Below are positions 1-9,286 of a stretch of 36,959 nt of DNA, one piece after another. Every line of letters begins with the position of its first letter. Within the stretch, counting starts at the first letter, position 1. The notes beneath the pieces are model-generated. The model ran no database searches. It had not been told where the DNA came from and saw nothing but the letters and a program-made list of their open reading frames with translations. The DNA lies in contig DYGV01000018.1 of NCBI GenBank assembly GCA_020724505.1, positions 1-36,959 on the forward strand. Direction: 5' to 3'. A program made the translations under genes and the position numbers. Source of the DNA: Anaerolinea thermophila. GTDB taxonomy: Bacteria; Chloroflexota; Anaerolineae; Anaerolineales; UBA4823.

Positions 1-706
1 GTCCGTCAACGCCGCCCAAATCTACAAAAGCGCCGAAGTCTAAAATTTTCACCACGCGACCGGTCAACACTTGACCTTTCTTCAATTCGCGCAATCGTTG
101 CTCAATTTTTTCTTTCTGCGCGGCTTCGGCAGAAAAGATTAACCGATTGCGCGAGCGATCTACTTCGGTGACCTTAGCCAGGATTGGTTTGCCAACCAGG
201 CTATTCTTGATTTCATCCGCCCGTTTCGGGCTGCGAATCCCTTGCAGTTCAGGCACCAATGAGAAGGGGAGGAAACCACGTAAGCTTTCAAAGCGGACGA
301 TTAACCCGCCGCGGTTGTGACCCAGCACATCCAGTTCCAGGATCGTTCCATCGGCGAGGTACTTTTCAGCTTTTTCCCAAACTTGATTTTCCAAACCCTT
401 GCTCAATGAGAGTTGCAGTTCACCGCTATCTTCGGCTTGGCCGATTACATAGACGGGGATTTGATCTCCGGGGGAGAGGCTGTCAATGAAAGATTGACCG
501 AGGCGTAAATAGTCCTTGGCTGGGATGGTTACGTCGCGTTTGATGCCAACATCAACTAGGATGCCCTCCTTATCTACCTGGATGATGGTGGCTTGCATCA
601 CTTCGCCAGCTTTGGGCGGTTGATGATCATATTGGGTGAGTAAATTCTCAAACCATTCGGCTTGTTGTTCGGTTGGTTGATTATTCTGCTCGGGGATTTG
701 ATCCAT
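1..706 (-). CDS. rpsA: 30S ribosomal protein S1 / S1-domain RNA-binding protein (partial, 3' part outside window)
   Basis: Reverse-strand translation from ATG at 706: MDQIPEQNNQPTEQQAEWFENLLTQYDHQPPKAGEVMQATIIQVDKEGILVDVGIKRDVTIP...GRVVKILDFGAFVDLGGVDG. Repeated S1 domains; open at the left window edge, so missing from the ORF track. Confidence 0.9.
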   Translation of the reverse strand, partial: MDQIPEQNNQPTEQQAEWFENLLTQYDHQPPKAGEVMQATIIQVDKEGILVDVGIKRDVTIPAKDYLRLGQSFIDSLSPGDQIPVYVIGQAEDSGELQLSLSKGLENQVWEKAEKYLADGTILELDVLGHNRGGLIVRFESLRGFLPFSLVPELQGIRSPKRADEIKNSLVGKPILAKVTEVDRSRNRLIFSAEAAQKEKIEQRLRELKKGQVLTGRVVKILDFGAFVDLGGVDG

Positions 707-746
707 ATAGAATTCTACTAAATCTTAACAAAATTATGATTGGTTG

Positions 747-775
747 AATATATCAAAAAAAGGTCAGACTGTCAA
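747..775 (-). promoter_or_regulatory. Putative sigma70 promoter for rpsA-like gene (TTGACA-17-TATATT)
   Basis: Minus strand: TTGACA (770-775), 17-nt spacer, TATATT (747-752), about 40 nt upstream of the S1 ATG. Confidence 0.6.
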
Positions 776-790
776 TTTTTGATTGTCTGA
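755..790 (-). terminator. Putative intrinsic terminator after thiolase gene
   Basis: Minus strand TCAGAC-AATCAAAAATTGACA-GTCTGA stem-loop followed by CCTTTTTTTG. Confidence 0.5.
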
Positions 791-806
791 AAATGGTCAG
801 CTTTTA

Positions 807-2030
807 TCAATCCAGCCATTCGATAATGAGCGCTTCGCCTTGGCCTACACCGACGCATAGCGTAGCCAGCCCGTAAAAGGGTCGAGGCGCGGTGTTGGCG
901 CGGCGACGCATTTCGTGTAGCAAAGTTGTCAAAATGCGCGCGCCCGAACAGCCCAGCGGGTGCCCCAAGGCAATCGCGCCGCCATTTACATTTGTGATCT
1001 CATGCTTTAGTCCTAATTCCTTCATGACAGCCAGCGCCTGTACGGCGAATGCTTCATTCAATTCAATCAAGTGAATCTGCTCAACGGTTAAACCAGCTCG
1101 CGCTAGCGCTTTTTGCGTTGCCGGAACAGGTCCTAGCCCCATGATGCGCGGCGGAACACCAGCGGCGGCGGCAGCCACAACGCGAGCCTGTGGTTTTAAA
1201 CCTAGTTGAACAGCTTTTTCCAGACTGGTCAGTAATACAGCGGCAGCCCCATCGTTTAACCCGGAGGAGTTGCCGGCGGTAACTGTGCCGTCCTTGCGAA
1301 AAGCCGGCCGTAAACGCGCCAGGCTTTCCATAGACGTATCCCGACGCGGCCGTTCATCGGTGGTCACGAGTATCGGATCGCCTTTTCGTTGAGGAATTGG
1401 TACAGGTACGATTTCCTCGGCAAATTTGCCCGCATCTATTGCAGCGATCGCACGCTGGTGTGACGCCAACGCGAAAGCGTCTTGCTGCTCGCGGGTAATC
1501 TCCGGCATCATCGCAGCGATGTTCTCAGCGGTTTCACCCATGGATTCGGTGCCATAAAGCTCTTGCATTTTGGGATTCGGATAGCGCCATCCCAGCGCGG
1601 TATCCCAGGCCGTTAGATTGCCAAATGCATATCCCGTTTCCGCTTTAGGAAGCGAATAGGGCGCCCGGCTCATACTCTCCACGCCGCCGGCGATGTACAC
1701 ATCGCCATCGCCGGCGCGGATGGCGCGGGCTGCAGTGTTGATGGCCGCCAACCCAGAAGCGCACAAACGGTTCATGGTAACGGCGGGGATTTCCACCGGC
1801 AATCCAGCCAGTAAAGTTGCCATCCGGGCGACATTTCGATTATCTTCACCGGCTTGATTCGCGCACCCCATATACACTTCTTCGATTAAAGCAGGGTCTA
1901 TCCCGGTCCGTTGAACGAGCGTTTTAAGAACCAAAGCGGCCAGATCATCGGGGCGAACGGCGGCCAAAGCGCCGCCCAGCGCGCCAATCGGAGTGCGAAT
2001 TGCATCTATGATTACGGCTTCTTGCATCAA
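807..2030 (-). CDS. Acetyl-CoA acetyltransferase / 3-oxoadipyl-CoA-type thiolase
   Basis: 407 aa with thiolase motifs [39 protein letters not shown]. Confidence 0.92.
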   Translation of the reverse strand: MMQEAVIIDAIRTPIGALGGALAAVRPDDLAALVLKTLVQRTGIDPALIEEVYMGCANQAGEDNRNVARMATLLAGLPVEIPAVTMNRLCASGLAAINTAARAIRAGDGDVYIAGGVESMSRAPYSLPKAETGYAFGNLTAWDTALGWRYPNPKMQELYGTESMGETAENIAAMMPEITREQQDAFALASHQRAIAAIDAGKFAEEIVPVPIPQRKGDPILVTTDERPRRDTSMESLARLRPAFRKDGTVTAGNSSGLNDGAAAVLLTSLEKAVQLGLKPQARVVAAAAAGVPPRIMGLGPVPATQKALARAGLTVEQIHLIELNEAFAVQALAVMKELGLKHEITNVNGGAIALGHPLGCSGARILTTLLHEMRRRANTAPRPFYGLATLCVGVGQGEALIIEWLD

Positions 2031-2146
2031 ATTGTCTCCTGATTATGTATGAATGAATAATACATCGGCGCTCTCTTACTGATTCTCTCGATAAATTCGT
2101 AGAATTTCGTCTCCACCTCTTCCCCAAACCTCCTTCCGAACACCCC

Positions 2147-4280
2147 TTAATGGGTTTGGCGGAGGGATGGTTGTCCATACACAGATTGCCAGGTGGGGTG
2201 TTCTTCATCTTCGATGGGTAAGCTAAACAAGAATGTTGTGCCTCGATGATCTTCACTTTCGACCCAAATTTTTCCTTGATGCGCCTCGACTGCCAGACGG
2301 CAAAACGCAAGCCCTAAACCAGAGCCGCGTCGTGGAGAGGGACCAGTGATGAATTTTTGAAACAATGATCCCTTTAACTCTGGAGGGATTCCAGGGCCGT
2401 TATCGTGAACAGAGACGATTACGGCATGATTCTCTGGATCAGTTTTAGCCGTAATTTCAATGTTGCTACCCTGAGCGGTGAATTTAATAGCATTGTCAAC
2501 CAAATTTTGTAATACGCGGCTGATCAGCACTCGATCAATCAGTACGCGTGGCAGGTCATAAGGTACGTCATTCAATATCAATATCTCGCGGCGCTGCGCG
2601 AGCAAAGACTGTGAATGGATCGTCTGCTCTACCAGCTCTGCCAGAATTACCGGTTCGCGCATTAATGGCATGCTACCATGTTCAAGACGACTGAGGTCCA
2701 ACATTGAATTAATCATGCCCAACATACGCCAGGCGTTGCCGCGACTGATCTCCACCATTGAGAGTATCTCGGCTGGAAGATTTTCTGCGCCGGGTAATGT
2801 CTGGATCATGTCCATCGAAAATAAAATTGAATTTAATGGATTGCGCAGGTCGTGAACAATAGCCTGCATAAGATCATCGCGCATTTTTTCCAATTCCTTA
2901 CGGGCGGTTATATCCTGTTTAAGCGCGACAAAATGTGTGATTTCATTTTCTTCGTTAAAAACGGGGGAAATCATGGCATCCTCAATATACAGGCTGCCGT
3001 CCTTTCGCCGATTGATAAGCTCTCCATGCCAGTCCTCACCCGCCAGGATGGTTTGCCACAGATTCTGGTAAAACTCAGGTTCTTGTTTACCGGACTTTAA
3101 AATGCGCGGGTTTTTGCCGATCACTTCTTCCAAACTATAGCCGGTCAATTCTGTAAAGGCTGGATTGACCCATTGGATATTGCCTTGCCGATCGGTGATC
3201 ATTATAGAGTTGGGAGCGGAAGATAGAGCGACGCTTTGTAAACGCAATTGCTCGCTGGCTGATGTCTCGCAGCAGGATTAAACGCCCTGCAGCGCGTCCT
3301 TGCGTACGATATAAAGGGTCTAATTGAATCTCGATATATCTTGGCGGAACGTCGTCCGTTCTGATCTCGCTCCGACGAATGTTATGGTCTAAGGCATTCT
3401 GGACGATAGGCCCGATTTTCAGGCTAATTTTTTCGAAGGAGAGATGGTCATTCTTTTCAATTTTTAGGATACTTCGAGCGGCTGGGTTGAGGTATAAAAT
3501 TCTCATCGCCTCATCCACTACCAGCACCCCATCGCTCATGCTTTCGATGACTGCATCTTGGGCAAAAGGTATAAGATCAAATAAGTGCAATCGAAACACT
3601 TCAATTGAATAAATCGCCCCGGCAATAACGAATGCCACCGGTGTGAGATCAATCCCCGGGATCAGGCGAATATTGGCGAGATATAAAAAGTTAGCCGCCC
3701 AGGGGATCAACGCGCCAATGATCAGGGCGATAGATTGGCGACGATAGAACTGTGAGAAGCGGAGAATGCTCCAACCCAGTGCAGTAGTTCCAAAGAAAAG
3801 CAGAACATAACTGTAGATTGCGCCAACCCAGAACCAGACGTCATGATGATAATCCACCAGGAGGCGAGGTGTTGACTGAAGGATCGCAATCTCCCTCCAG
3901 ATCAATCCATGGCGTTCATTCGTGATTGCTAAAATCAACGTGATCGTAGGGATAACCCACAATAGATAGATAGCCCGACGTGCTGATGAACTTAGGCGTG
4001 GCAAAATCTGGCTATAGTCTAAAGCGAAGAGCAACCAGAATACGGGCAAAGGGGCGATGCCCAAATATTGGATTTTTGACCAGTAGATTTTGACCGGGTA
4101 AGAGTCGACTGCGTATTCAAATGCCGAACTTAATGTCCAGATTGCTACCGCCAACATCATCCAGGCGAAATATCTGGCGCCAGGGGTTGCGCGGCGTTGC
4201 CAGGATGCTTGCATAGCCGCGATAGCAATCGCCGCAGCGATGAACAATAAGACGGTGATCAGAAAGGTCTGCCAGACCAT
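2147..4280 (-). pseudogene. Membrane sensor histidine kinase (7TM-PAS-PAS-HisKA-HATPase), apparently split by a frameshift near 3254
   Basis: Upstream ORF (to 3135) carries an N-terminal multi-TM region plus PAS. Downstream ORF 2147..3247 carries PAS (MITDRQGNIQWVNPAFTELTGYS), HisKA (IVHDLRNPLNS) and HATPase (DNGPGIPPE, GSGLGLAFC). Dropping one nt at 3254 joins them as RDISQ-EQLRLQSVALSSAPNSIMITDR. Confidence 0.8.
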
Positions 4281-4446
4281 GAGTACTCTAAGATATGGTA
4301 TAAGTTTAACATAAATCATAGCCTCTAACGTTTAAAACTTCAATTTCTACTGTGAAATCATTTCATCTTCATCTGCGCGACGAGCGGCGAGACCTATTGC
4401 ACCATCCTTGAATCCTGCACTTCTTGCCGTCGAGGAGGAGTGGGTT

Positions 4447-4920
4447 ATGAAGCAATATACACATCAGACCTATTTGAAAGCCTCTATTGACCATGTAGCT
4501 AAATTTCATCATGACCCACAGGCGATTAAATTTCTCACCCCTCCACCTGTCTTTGTTCAGATACATAGGGCTGAGCCACTAGCTGAGAACTCTAAAGCGG
4601 AATTTACATTTTGGTTGGGTCCGATCCCAGTGCGATGGAAGGCTTTGCATACCAGAGTAGATCTGATGCATGGCTTCACGGATACTCAAGTTGTGGGTCC
4701 TTTTCAATTTTGGGCGCATCGTCATGCTTTCACAGAATTGGGTGCGCATTCCACGTTGGTGATTGATGAGATCCAGGCAGAGTATGGAACTAATCTGTGG
4801 TCAGGGTTAATTAGCCGAATTATGTGGCTGAATTTACCCATTTTGTTTGGTTATCGTGGATGGGTCATGAAACGGCTCCTGGAGAAACATTCTAGTGAAA
4901 ATGGTTACCAGGGAGAATAA
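4447..4920 (+). CDS. SRPBCC-family (polyketide cyclase/ligand-binding-like) protein
   Basis: ATG at 4447 after GAGGAGGAG; protein MKQYTHQTYLKASIDHVAKFHHDPQAIKFLTPPPVFVQIH... resembles the START/SRPBCC fold family. Confidence 0.6.
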   Translation: MKQYTHQTYLKASIDHVAKFHHDPQAIKFLTPPPVFVQIHRAEPLAENSKAEFTFWLGPIPVRWKALHTRVDLMHGFTDTQVVGPFQFWAHRHAFTELGAHSTLVIDEIQAEYGTNLWSGLISRIMWLNLPILFGYRGWVMKRLLEKHSSENGYQGE

Positions 4921-5033
4921 ATGCAAGAGGACGTTCTATTTATTTCTCTAATAAAGGTTGACCATTCGTTCAACAGACCAGGTTGTTATTTATAATAATA
5001 ATGTTCGTATACTATCTTTCTCACCCATTTGCT

Positions 5034-5784
5034 CTAGCTCTCTGGGGGCAGGGTTAGGGTTGAAGGGAATTTCTGGACGCTTTCTTTATAACCTCTATAA
5101 CCCCCAAAGATTGCATGACCGGCTTTTAGCCAATATACATCTATTCCTGAGTAACCAATGGCCCTCAGCCAATCGAGCATATCTGTCATTCCACCTAAGC
5201 TGCTGGAATTTTTCGAAGACATCCAGGTCTCCATTGAGGGCTAACGCTCGCTGTTGCACTGCTTCATCGTATGCGTTGGCTGCAAGAGTTCGCGCCTCTT
5301 CGCTAGCCGGCTCTATGAGGTCCGCGATCACTAGCAAGCCGCCGGGCGCCAGCATGTGGAAGCAATCCTCGAACAGCGACCGTTTTTGCTCGTCTTCCAG
5401 ATGATGAATGGCGAGCGAGGAGACAATAGCATCTAGTTCGTGATATTCGTGGCGCCAATTGTTTTGAGAGAGGTTAAACATATTGGCGCGAAATCGCTCC
5501 CCATAGATGGCGAGATCCTGACGCGCTTTCTTTATCATGGTCGGGGAGCCGTCGAGGCCAATGACCTGACAATTTGGTATCCGTTCCAGGAGCGAGGCTG
5601 CTAGTAAACCTTCCCCACAACACAGTTCGAGAACGCGATAAACCCGACCTTGCGCAAGTAGCAAGGAGCAAATGATTTCAATTTGCTCCTCTCGATCAGG
5701 AACGAAATATTTCCCATATTGGACGAAATCTGATGAGTTTTCCTCACTCCAGGAAGGATTATTGGTGCGGCTGTCTTCATTCAT
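5034..5784 (-). pseudogene. Class I SAM-dependent methyltransferase, apparently frameshifted near 5181-5190
   Basis: ORF 5095..5784 has VLELCCGEG, GLDGSPTMI and LAPGGLLVIADL. The expected hydrophobic C-terminus (MLDWLRAIGYSGIDVYWLKAGHAIFGGYRGYK) is in a different frame in ORF 5034..5234. Confidence 0.65.
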
Positions 5785-5811
5785 GAAATTTCAACCTGAG
5801 CTCACCAAGGG

Positions 5812-7947
5812 CTAAAAGAAGGGAATTATCGCTCCTAAGAAGCCAAGCGCCGTCACACAAAAGAGCACAGCGATGGCCAAGAATGTGTAATAGACGCGGA
5901 TGGCAATGGACTTTTCTTGACGCCGCCAGAGTTGTATGCAGGCTACAACCATGCCAAGGCTAACAAGCAAGAACATCCATACGAGGAGAAACCAAGGTCG
6001 GATTTCTCCGGCGACGCCGTAAAACAGGCGATTGTCATTTTCGACCACCATGCGCACCAACGTTATGGCAAGGATGGTCAGAAACAGGCTTAATAAAACA
6101 CTTGCTAAAGGGGGAAGCCAGCTTGAGATCTTGATCAAAGAGGGAGTTTTTCTCTCTGTCTGGGAGAAGTTCGATGCTGTAACACTAAAGTCGTTTGAGG
6201 AAGGGGGTGTGATTGGTGAAATCGTGGTGGGTGCGGGTGCTGAGGCAGGGCGTTGACTTCGGCGGATAACCCAGGCAATTGGGAAAATGATCCCAGAGGT
6301 CCACAAAAATAGCAAGGCGATGATCAAGCCCAGCAACGTTAGGCTGGGGAGAGGTTCGAGATTAAGTAATCGCAATATAACCGGCATATCTACGACTGTT
6401 GAGCGAGTATAAAAGATCGGTTGGCGAATGCTTTCGATGCAGCTTGAATCAGGTGATTGGTAGGGGTTATCCAGGAAGGATTGAATAATCTGGATTTGAC
6501 AATCGCCATCCAAAGCTTGCCCATGCCCGCCAGCAGGAAATATTACAGAATAGGAGTTCGTCAACGTCTTTGCTGCCGCCTGGGCATATACGGGCGGTGT
6601 GATCGGGTCAAATTCACCAGAAAGGACCAGAGTTGGGATGTCGCTGTGCACTGGCTCATCCACAGACGGGTCTAAGGGAGGTACATCCCACATCTTACAG
6701 GTGTTGAGAAAAGCTTGAGGTGAGCGCTTTTCAGCCTCGGCAATCTGCGGCCTTACGCCGGTTAAGTTTTGATCGGATGGGCTGAAATCGGCATCTTCGG
6801 CACAAAGCACAGAATAGTACATACCATAGCTAGTGCTGCGATCAAAAACAATGATGGCCAAAATGCGCGCGAATACTTGCAGATCTCCGCGATGTGCATC
6901 GTAAATCATGCGTGGCAGAGCTGGGATCAAATTAGTGGCATATAACATCTGGAAGATGCCTGCCAAAAATGTGTCGCCATCAATGAGCGATTCGGGATAA
7001 ACTTCACCTGTTTCGTAGTCGGTCAGAGCTACACGCGATGGTGAGCGATTGAGTTGATCTACAACCTCGGTGAATACTTTTTCCAAATGTGGATATTCCC
7101 GGTTACATGCTTGATCTTCTTGACAGGCATTGAACAATCTGGTGAAAGCTTGATCCTGCGTCGCCGCTACGTTCGGGATAAAGTTTATCTGTGGGGGAAC
7201 AACGCTATCCAAAATGACGCTGCGCAGACTGGAGGGAAACAGGCGCATATAATGTAAAGCTAACAAAGTTCCGTAGGAAACGCCATATAGATTGATCTTT
7301 TCATAGCCCAAAGCCAAGCGAAGCGCTTCAATATCGGCTGCATTTTCCAGGCTGTTGAAAGCCGATAAGTTGACACCCTGACTTTCTAGTCTTTTTCGAC
7401 AGGCAGACAACGCGTTATAGCTAAGACGCTCGCTCTCCTCCGGGGTTAAGTCCTGATCCAGAGTCTCAATAGTCAGCCGATCTATTTCTGTGCAATAAAG
7501 ATTAGGCTTTGAATATAACGTCCCACGTTGATCGAATAAAACAATATCTCGATCTTTCAACAGGTCGTTGCCGGAAAGCAATGTTTGCGCGTAAGAATCT
7601 ATGGTTGAGCCCCCTGGTCCGCCTTGCGCCATGAAGAGAGGGTCTGGTTTGGGGTTTTCCGCCTGGCTCTTTAATATTGCTACCGCAAGCTGAATCTTTG
7701 GCCCATCTGGGTTGGCATGAAATTCGGGTACGCTAATATACCCGCATCGAACTTGTTTGCCATCCTCGATGCCAGAGGGCAACTCAAACATGCATGTGAC
7801 GGGTTGGAAAGGGGTAATTTCTTCTGCTAAATCTGTGCGAGAAGAATTATTGCCAGAATGAAGGGGTTGGAGGGGCAATATCAGAGAAAAAATAAGTGCT
7901 ATCAGTACCCAGTTTCGCATAAATGCCACCTCCAAATATTTGATCAC
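5812..7947 (-). CDS. Secreted/membrane alpha/beta hydrolase with TAP-like C-terminal domain (proline iminopeptidase/tripeptidyl aminopeptidase-like) plus C-terminal TM segments
   Basis: Signal-like N-terminus; FMAQGGPGGS, DIVLFDQRGTLYS, LYGVSYGTLLAL (GxSxG), PTLVLSGEFDPITPP, FPAGGHG; several hydrophobic segments in the last ~170 aa. Confidence 0.85.
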   Translation of the reverse strand: MIKYLEVAFMRNWVLIALIFSLILPLQPLHSGNNSSRTDLAEEITPFQPVTCMFELPSGIEDGKQVRCGYISVPEFHANPDGPKIQLAVAILKSQAENPKPDPLFMAQGGPGGSTIDSYAQTLLSGNDLLKDRDIVLFDQRGTLYSKPNLYCTEIDRLTIETLDQDLTPEESERLSYNALSACRKRLESQGVNLSAFNSLENAADIEALRLALGYEKINLYGVSYGTLLALHYMRLFPSSLRSVILDSVVPPQINFIPNVAATQDQAFTRLFNACQEDQACNREYPHLEKVFTEVVDQLNRSPSRVALTDYETGEVYPESLIDGDTFLAGIFQMLYATNLIPALPRMIYDAHRGDLQVFARILAIIVFDRSTSYGMYYSVLCAEDADFSPSDQNLTGVRPQIAEAEKRSPQAFLNTCKMWDVPPLDPSVDEPVHSDIPTLVLSGEFDPITPPVYAQAAAKTLTNSYSVIFPAGGHGQALDGDCQIQIIQSFLDNPYQSPDSSCIESIRQPIFYTRSTVVDMPVILRLLNLEPLPSLTLLGLIIALLFLWTSGIIFPIAWVIRRSQRPASAPAPTTISPITPPSSNDFSVTASNFSQTERKTPSLIKISSWLPPLASVLLSLFLTILAITLVRMVVENDNRLFYGVAGEIRPWFLLVWMFLLVSLGMVVACIQLWRRQEKSIAIRVYYTFLAIAVLFCVTALGFLGAIIPFF

Positions 7948-8045
7948 GCGCGGGTTATTATACTGTAAGCGGCTAGCGGCGGCATATCGAAGTTCAAATG
8001 TGTATATTAGGGGCGTATTCGGGGCAAATTTGCAAATGAAAGAAT

Positions 8046-8076
8046 CAACGGGATGAGGCGTTTCCTCATCCCGTTG
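8046..8076 (-). terminator. Strong hairpin, probable terminator of the 8102-8992 gene
   Basis: CAACGGGATGAGG-CGTTT-CCTCATCCCGTTG: perfect 13-bp stem, followed on the minus strand by ATTCTTTCATTTG. Confidence 0.65.
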
Positions 8077-8101
8077 GTTCCGATCGTTAGGCGAAAATAT
8101 T

Positions 8102-8992
8102 TCACCCGCGTCGACGCGAGATGGATGTTTGTGCTGAATGGGGATCGTTTCTAGCTAAGACTGAACTATTTAGCCGATTTGGCTGGCGGGCAGCAAGCGG
8201 GAGCGGCGAATAGACTGGCTCTTCTAGTTGCGTCTCTTCGTAATCCAACGACTCGACGAGCGAAGGCCTTTGTGCCTGATGGGTGGTTGGGGAAGTGGAA
8301 CGGGAGACGGTAGCACGTTCGATGGAGCCGCGTGTTCTCATAGATGGGGTGGGCGCTCTAACATGGCTGGTCGGTAAGCGCGTAGAATGAGACTGCGTCA
8401 GAGGTTGCGTTGTATGTATAGAAGCGCGCGGGGTTTGCGTGAGTAAAACCCTACGAAGTTGCTCATCGTTCAAGATGAAGAGGCGTTCTCCGGCGATAGA
8501 GAACGCGCCAATAATCAGAACGCGGATCAACCAGATCAAGACTGCTACAAATACTGGTCCAACTCTCAGCATAGTCTCGCGCCCAATAACGGCCTCGCCA
8601 GCCGTCTGATGATTAAGGATCGCCAGCGAAACACCCCACCAGGTGAGGATCGCATTCATGGTAGCTGCTAAGAGCCAGGCGCCAAAGAGAAACCAGTTTT
8701 CGTTATGAGCCTGACCATCTTCTGGGGTGAACAATCGGGCTATGCCGGCAAAATCTATACCGCAGAAAGCAATAGCCAGAATAGTAGCCCAACGAATTCC
8801 CATGAATTTCAAATCCCCTAGTAGATCGGTCAAGGCGTAATCCGTCGTGCCGTAATTGAAGATTTCGAAGGCGAAGAGAGCGGTAGTGATCAATGCGCCA
8901 AACACCAATCCTCGATGAATGCGAAATCGTCCGGCCAGATACAATCGTTCGAAACGGTTAACAAGGTCGGTCGGATAAGGGTTTACAGCCAT
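8102..8992 (-). CDS. Multi-TM membrane protein of unknown function with Ser/Thr/Pro/Arg-rich C-terminal tail
   Basis: ATG at 8992 preceded by GGAGGAGGTGCCT; MAVNPYPTDLVNRFERLYLAGRFRIHRGLVFGALITTALFAFEIF...; about four hydrophobic helices then a ~120-aa polar tail. Confidence 0.75.
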   Translation of the reverse strand: MAVNPYPTDLVNRFERLYLAGRFRIHRGLVFGALITTALFAFEIFNYGTTDYALTDLLGDLKFMGIRWATILAIAFCGIDFAGIARLFTPEDGQAHNENWFLFGAWLLAATMNAILTWWGVSLAILNHQTAGEAVIGRETMLRVGPVFVAVLIWLIRVLIIGAFSIAGERLFILNDEQLRRVLLTQTPRASIHTTQPLTQSHSTRLPTSHVRAPTPSMRTRGSIERATVSRSTSPTTHQAQRPSLVESLDYEETQLEEPVYSPLPLAARQPNRLNSSVLARNDPHSAQTSISRRRG

Positions 8993-9050
8993 AGGCACCT
9001 CCTCCTGACGTTGAGATACGTCAGGATAACCAACTAATTTGCGCACATTT

Positions 9051-9079
9051 AATATAGAACAATTGTTCTATATTGTCAA
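9051..9079 (-). promoter_or_regulatory. Sigma70 promoter containing a LexA/SOS-like palindromic operator
   Basis: Minus strand TTGACA (9074-9079), 17-nt spacer, TATATT (9051-9056). A perfect 24-bp palindrome AATATAGAACAATTGTTCTATATT spans 9051-9074 with core GAAC-AATT-GTTC at 9057-9068. Confidence 0.65.
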
Positions 9080-9286
9080 GGGTTAATTTTTCTACCTTGC
9101 GTAACTTCTGAGTTTGTAACAGTTCAGGAGAAATCTGTTCAGCCAACTCAGCGTGGGTTACCAACGAGGCTATTCTGGCGAATTCAAGTGAAATAAGATG
9201 TGAGCTAATAATTCATACCAGATTAACCCGTGGGAGGATAAGTAGTGAGCTTATAATATTCAGAGAGGTAAGAAGGCAGGTGAATC

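Noticed and set aside
3241-3270. Programmed ribosomal frameshift in the histidine kinase
   Set aside because: No slippery heptamer, internal Shine-Dalgarno or obvious stimulatory structure is visible at the junction.
4958-5404. Plus-strand ORF of 148 aa
   Set aside because: Antisense to the methyltransferase gene; no protein-like features.
9051-9074. Palindrome as a transcription terminator
   Set aside because: AT-rich, no U-tract, and it lies exactly over the spacer and -10 of a near-consensus promoter, so operator is the better reading.
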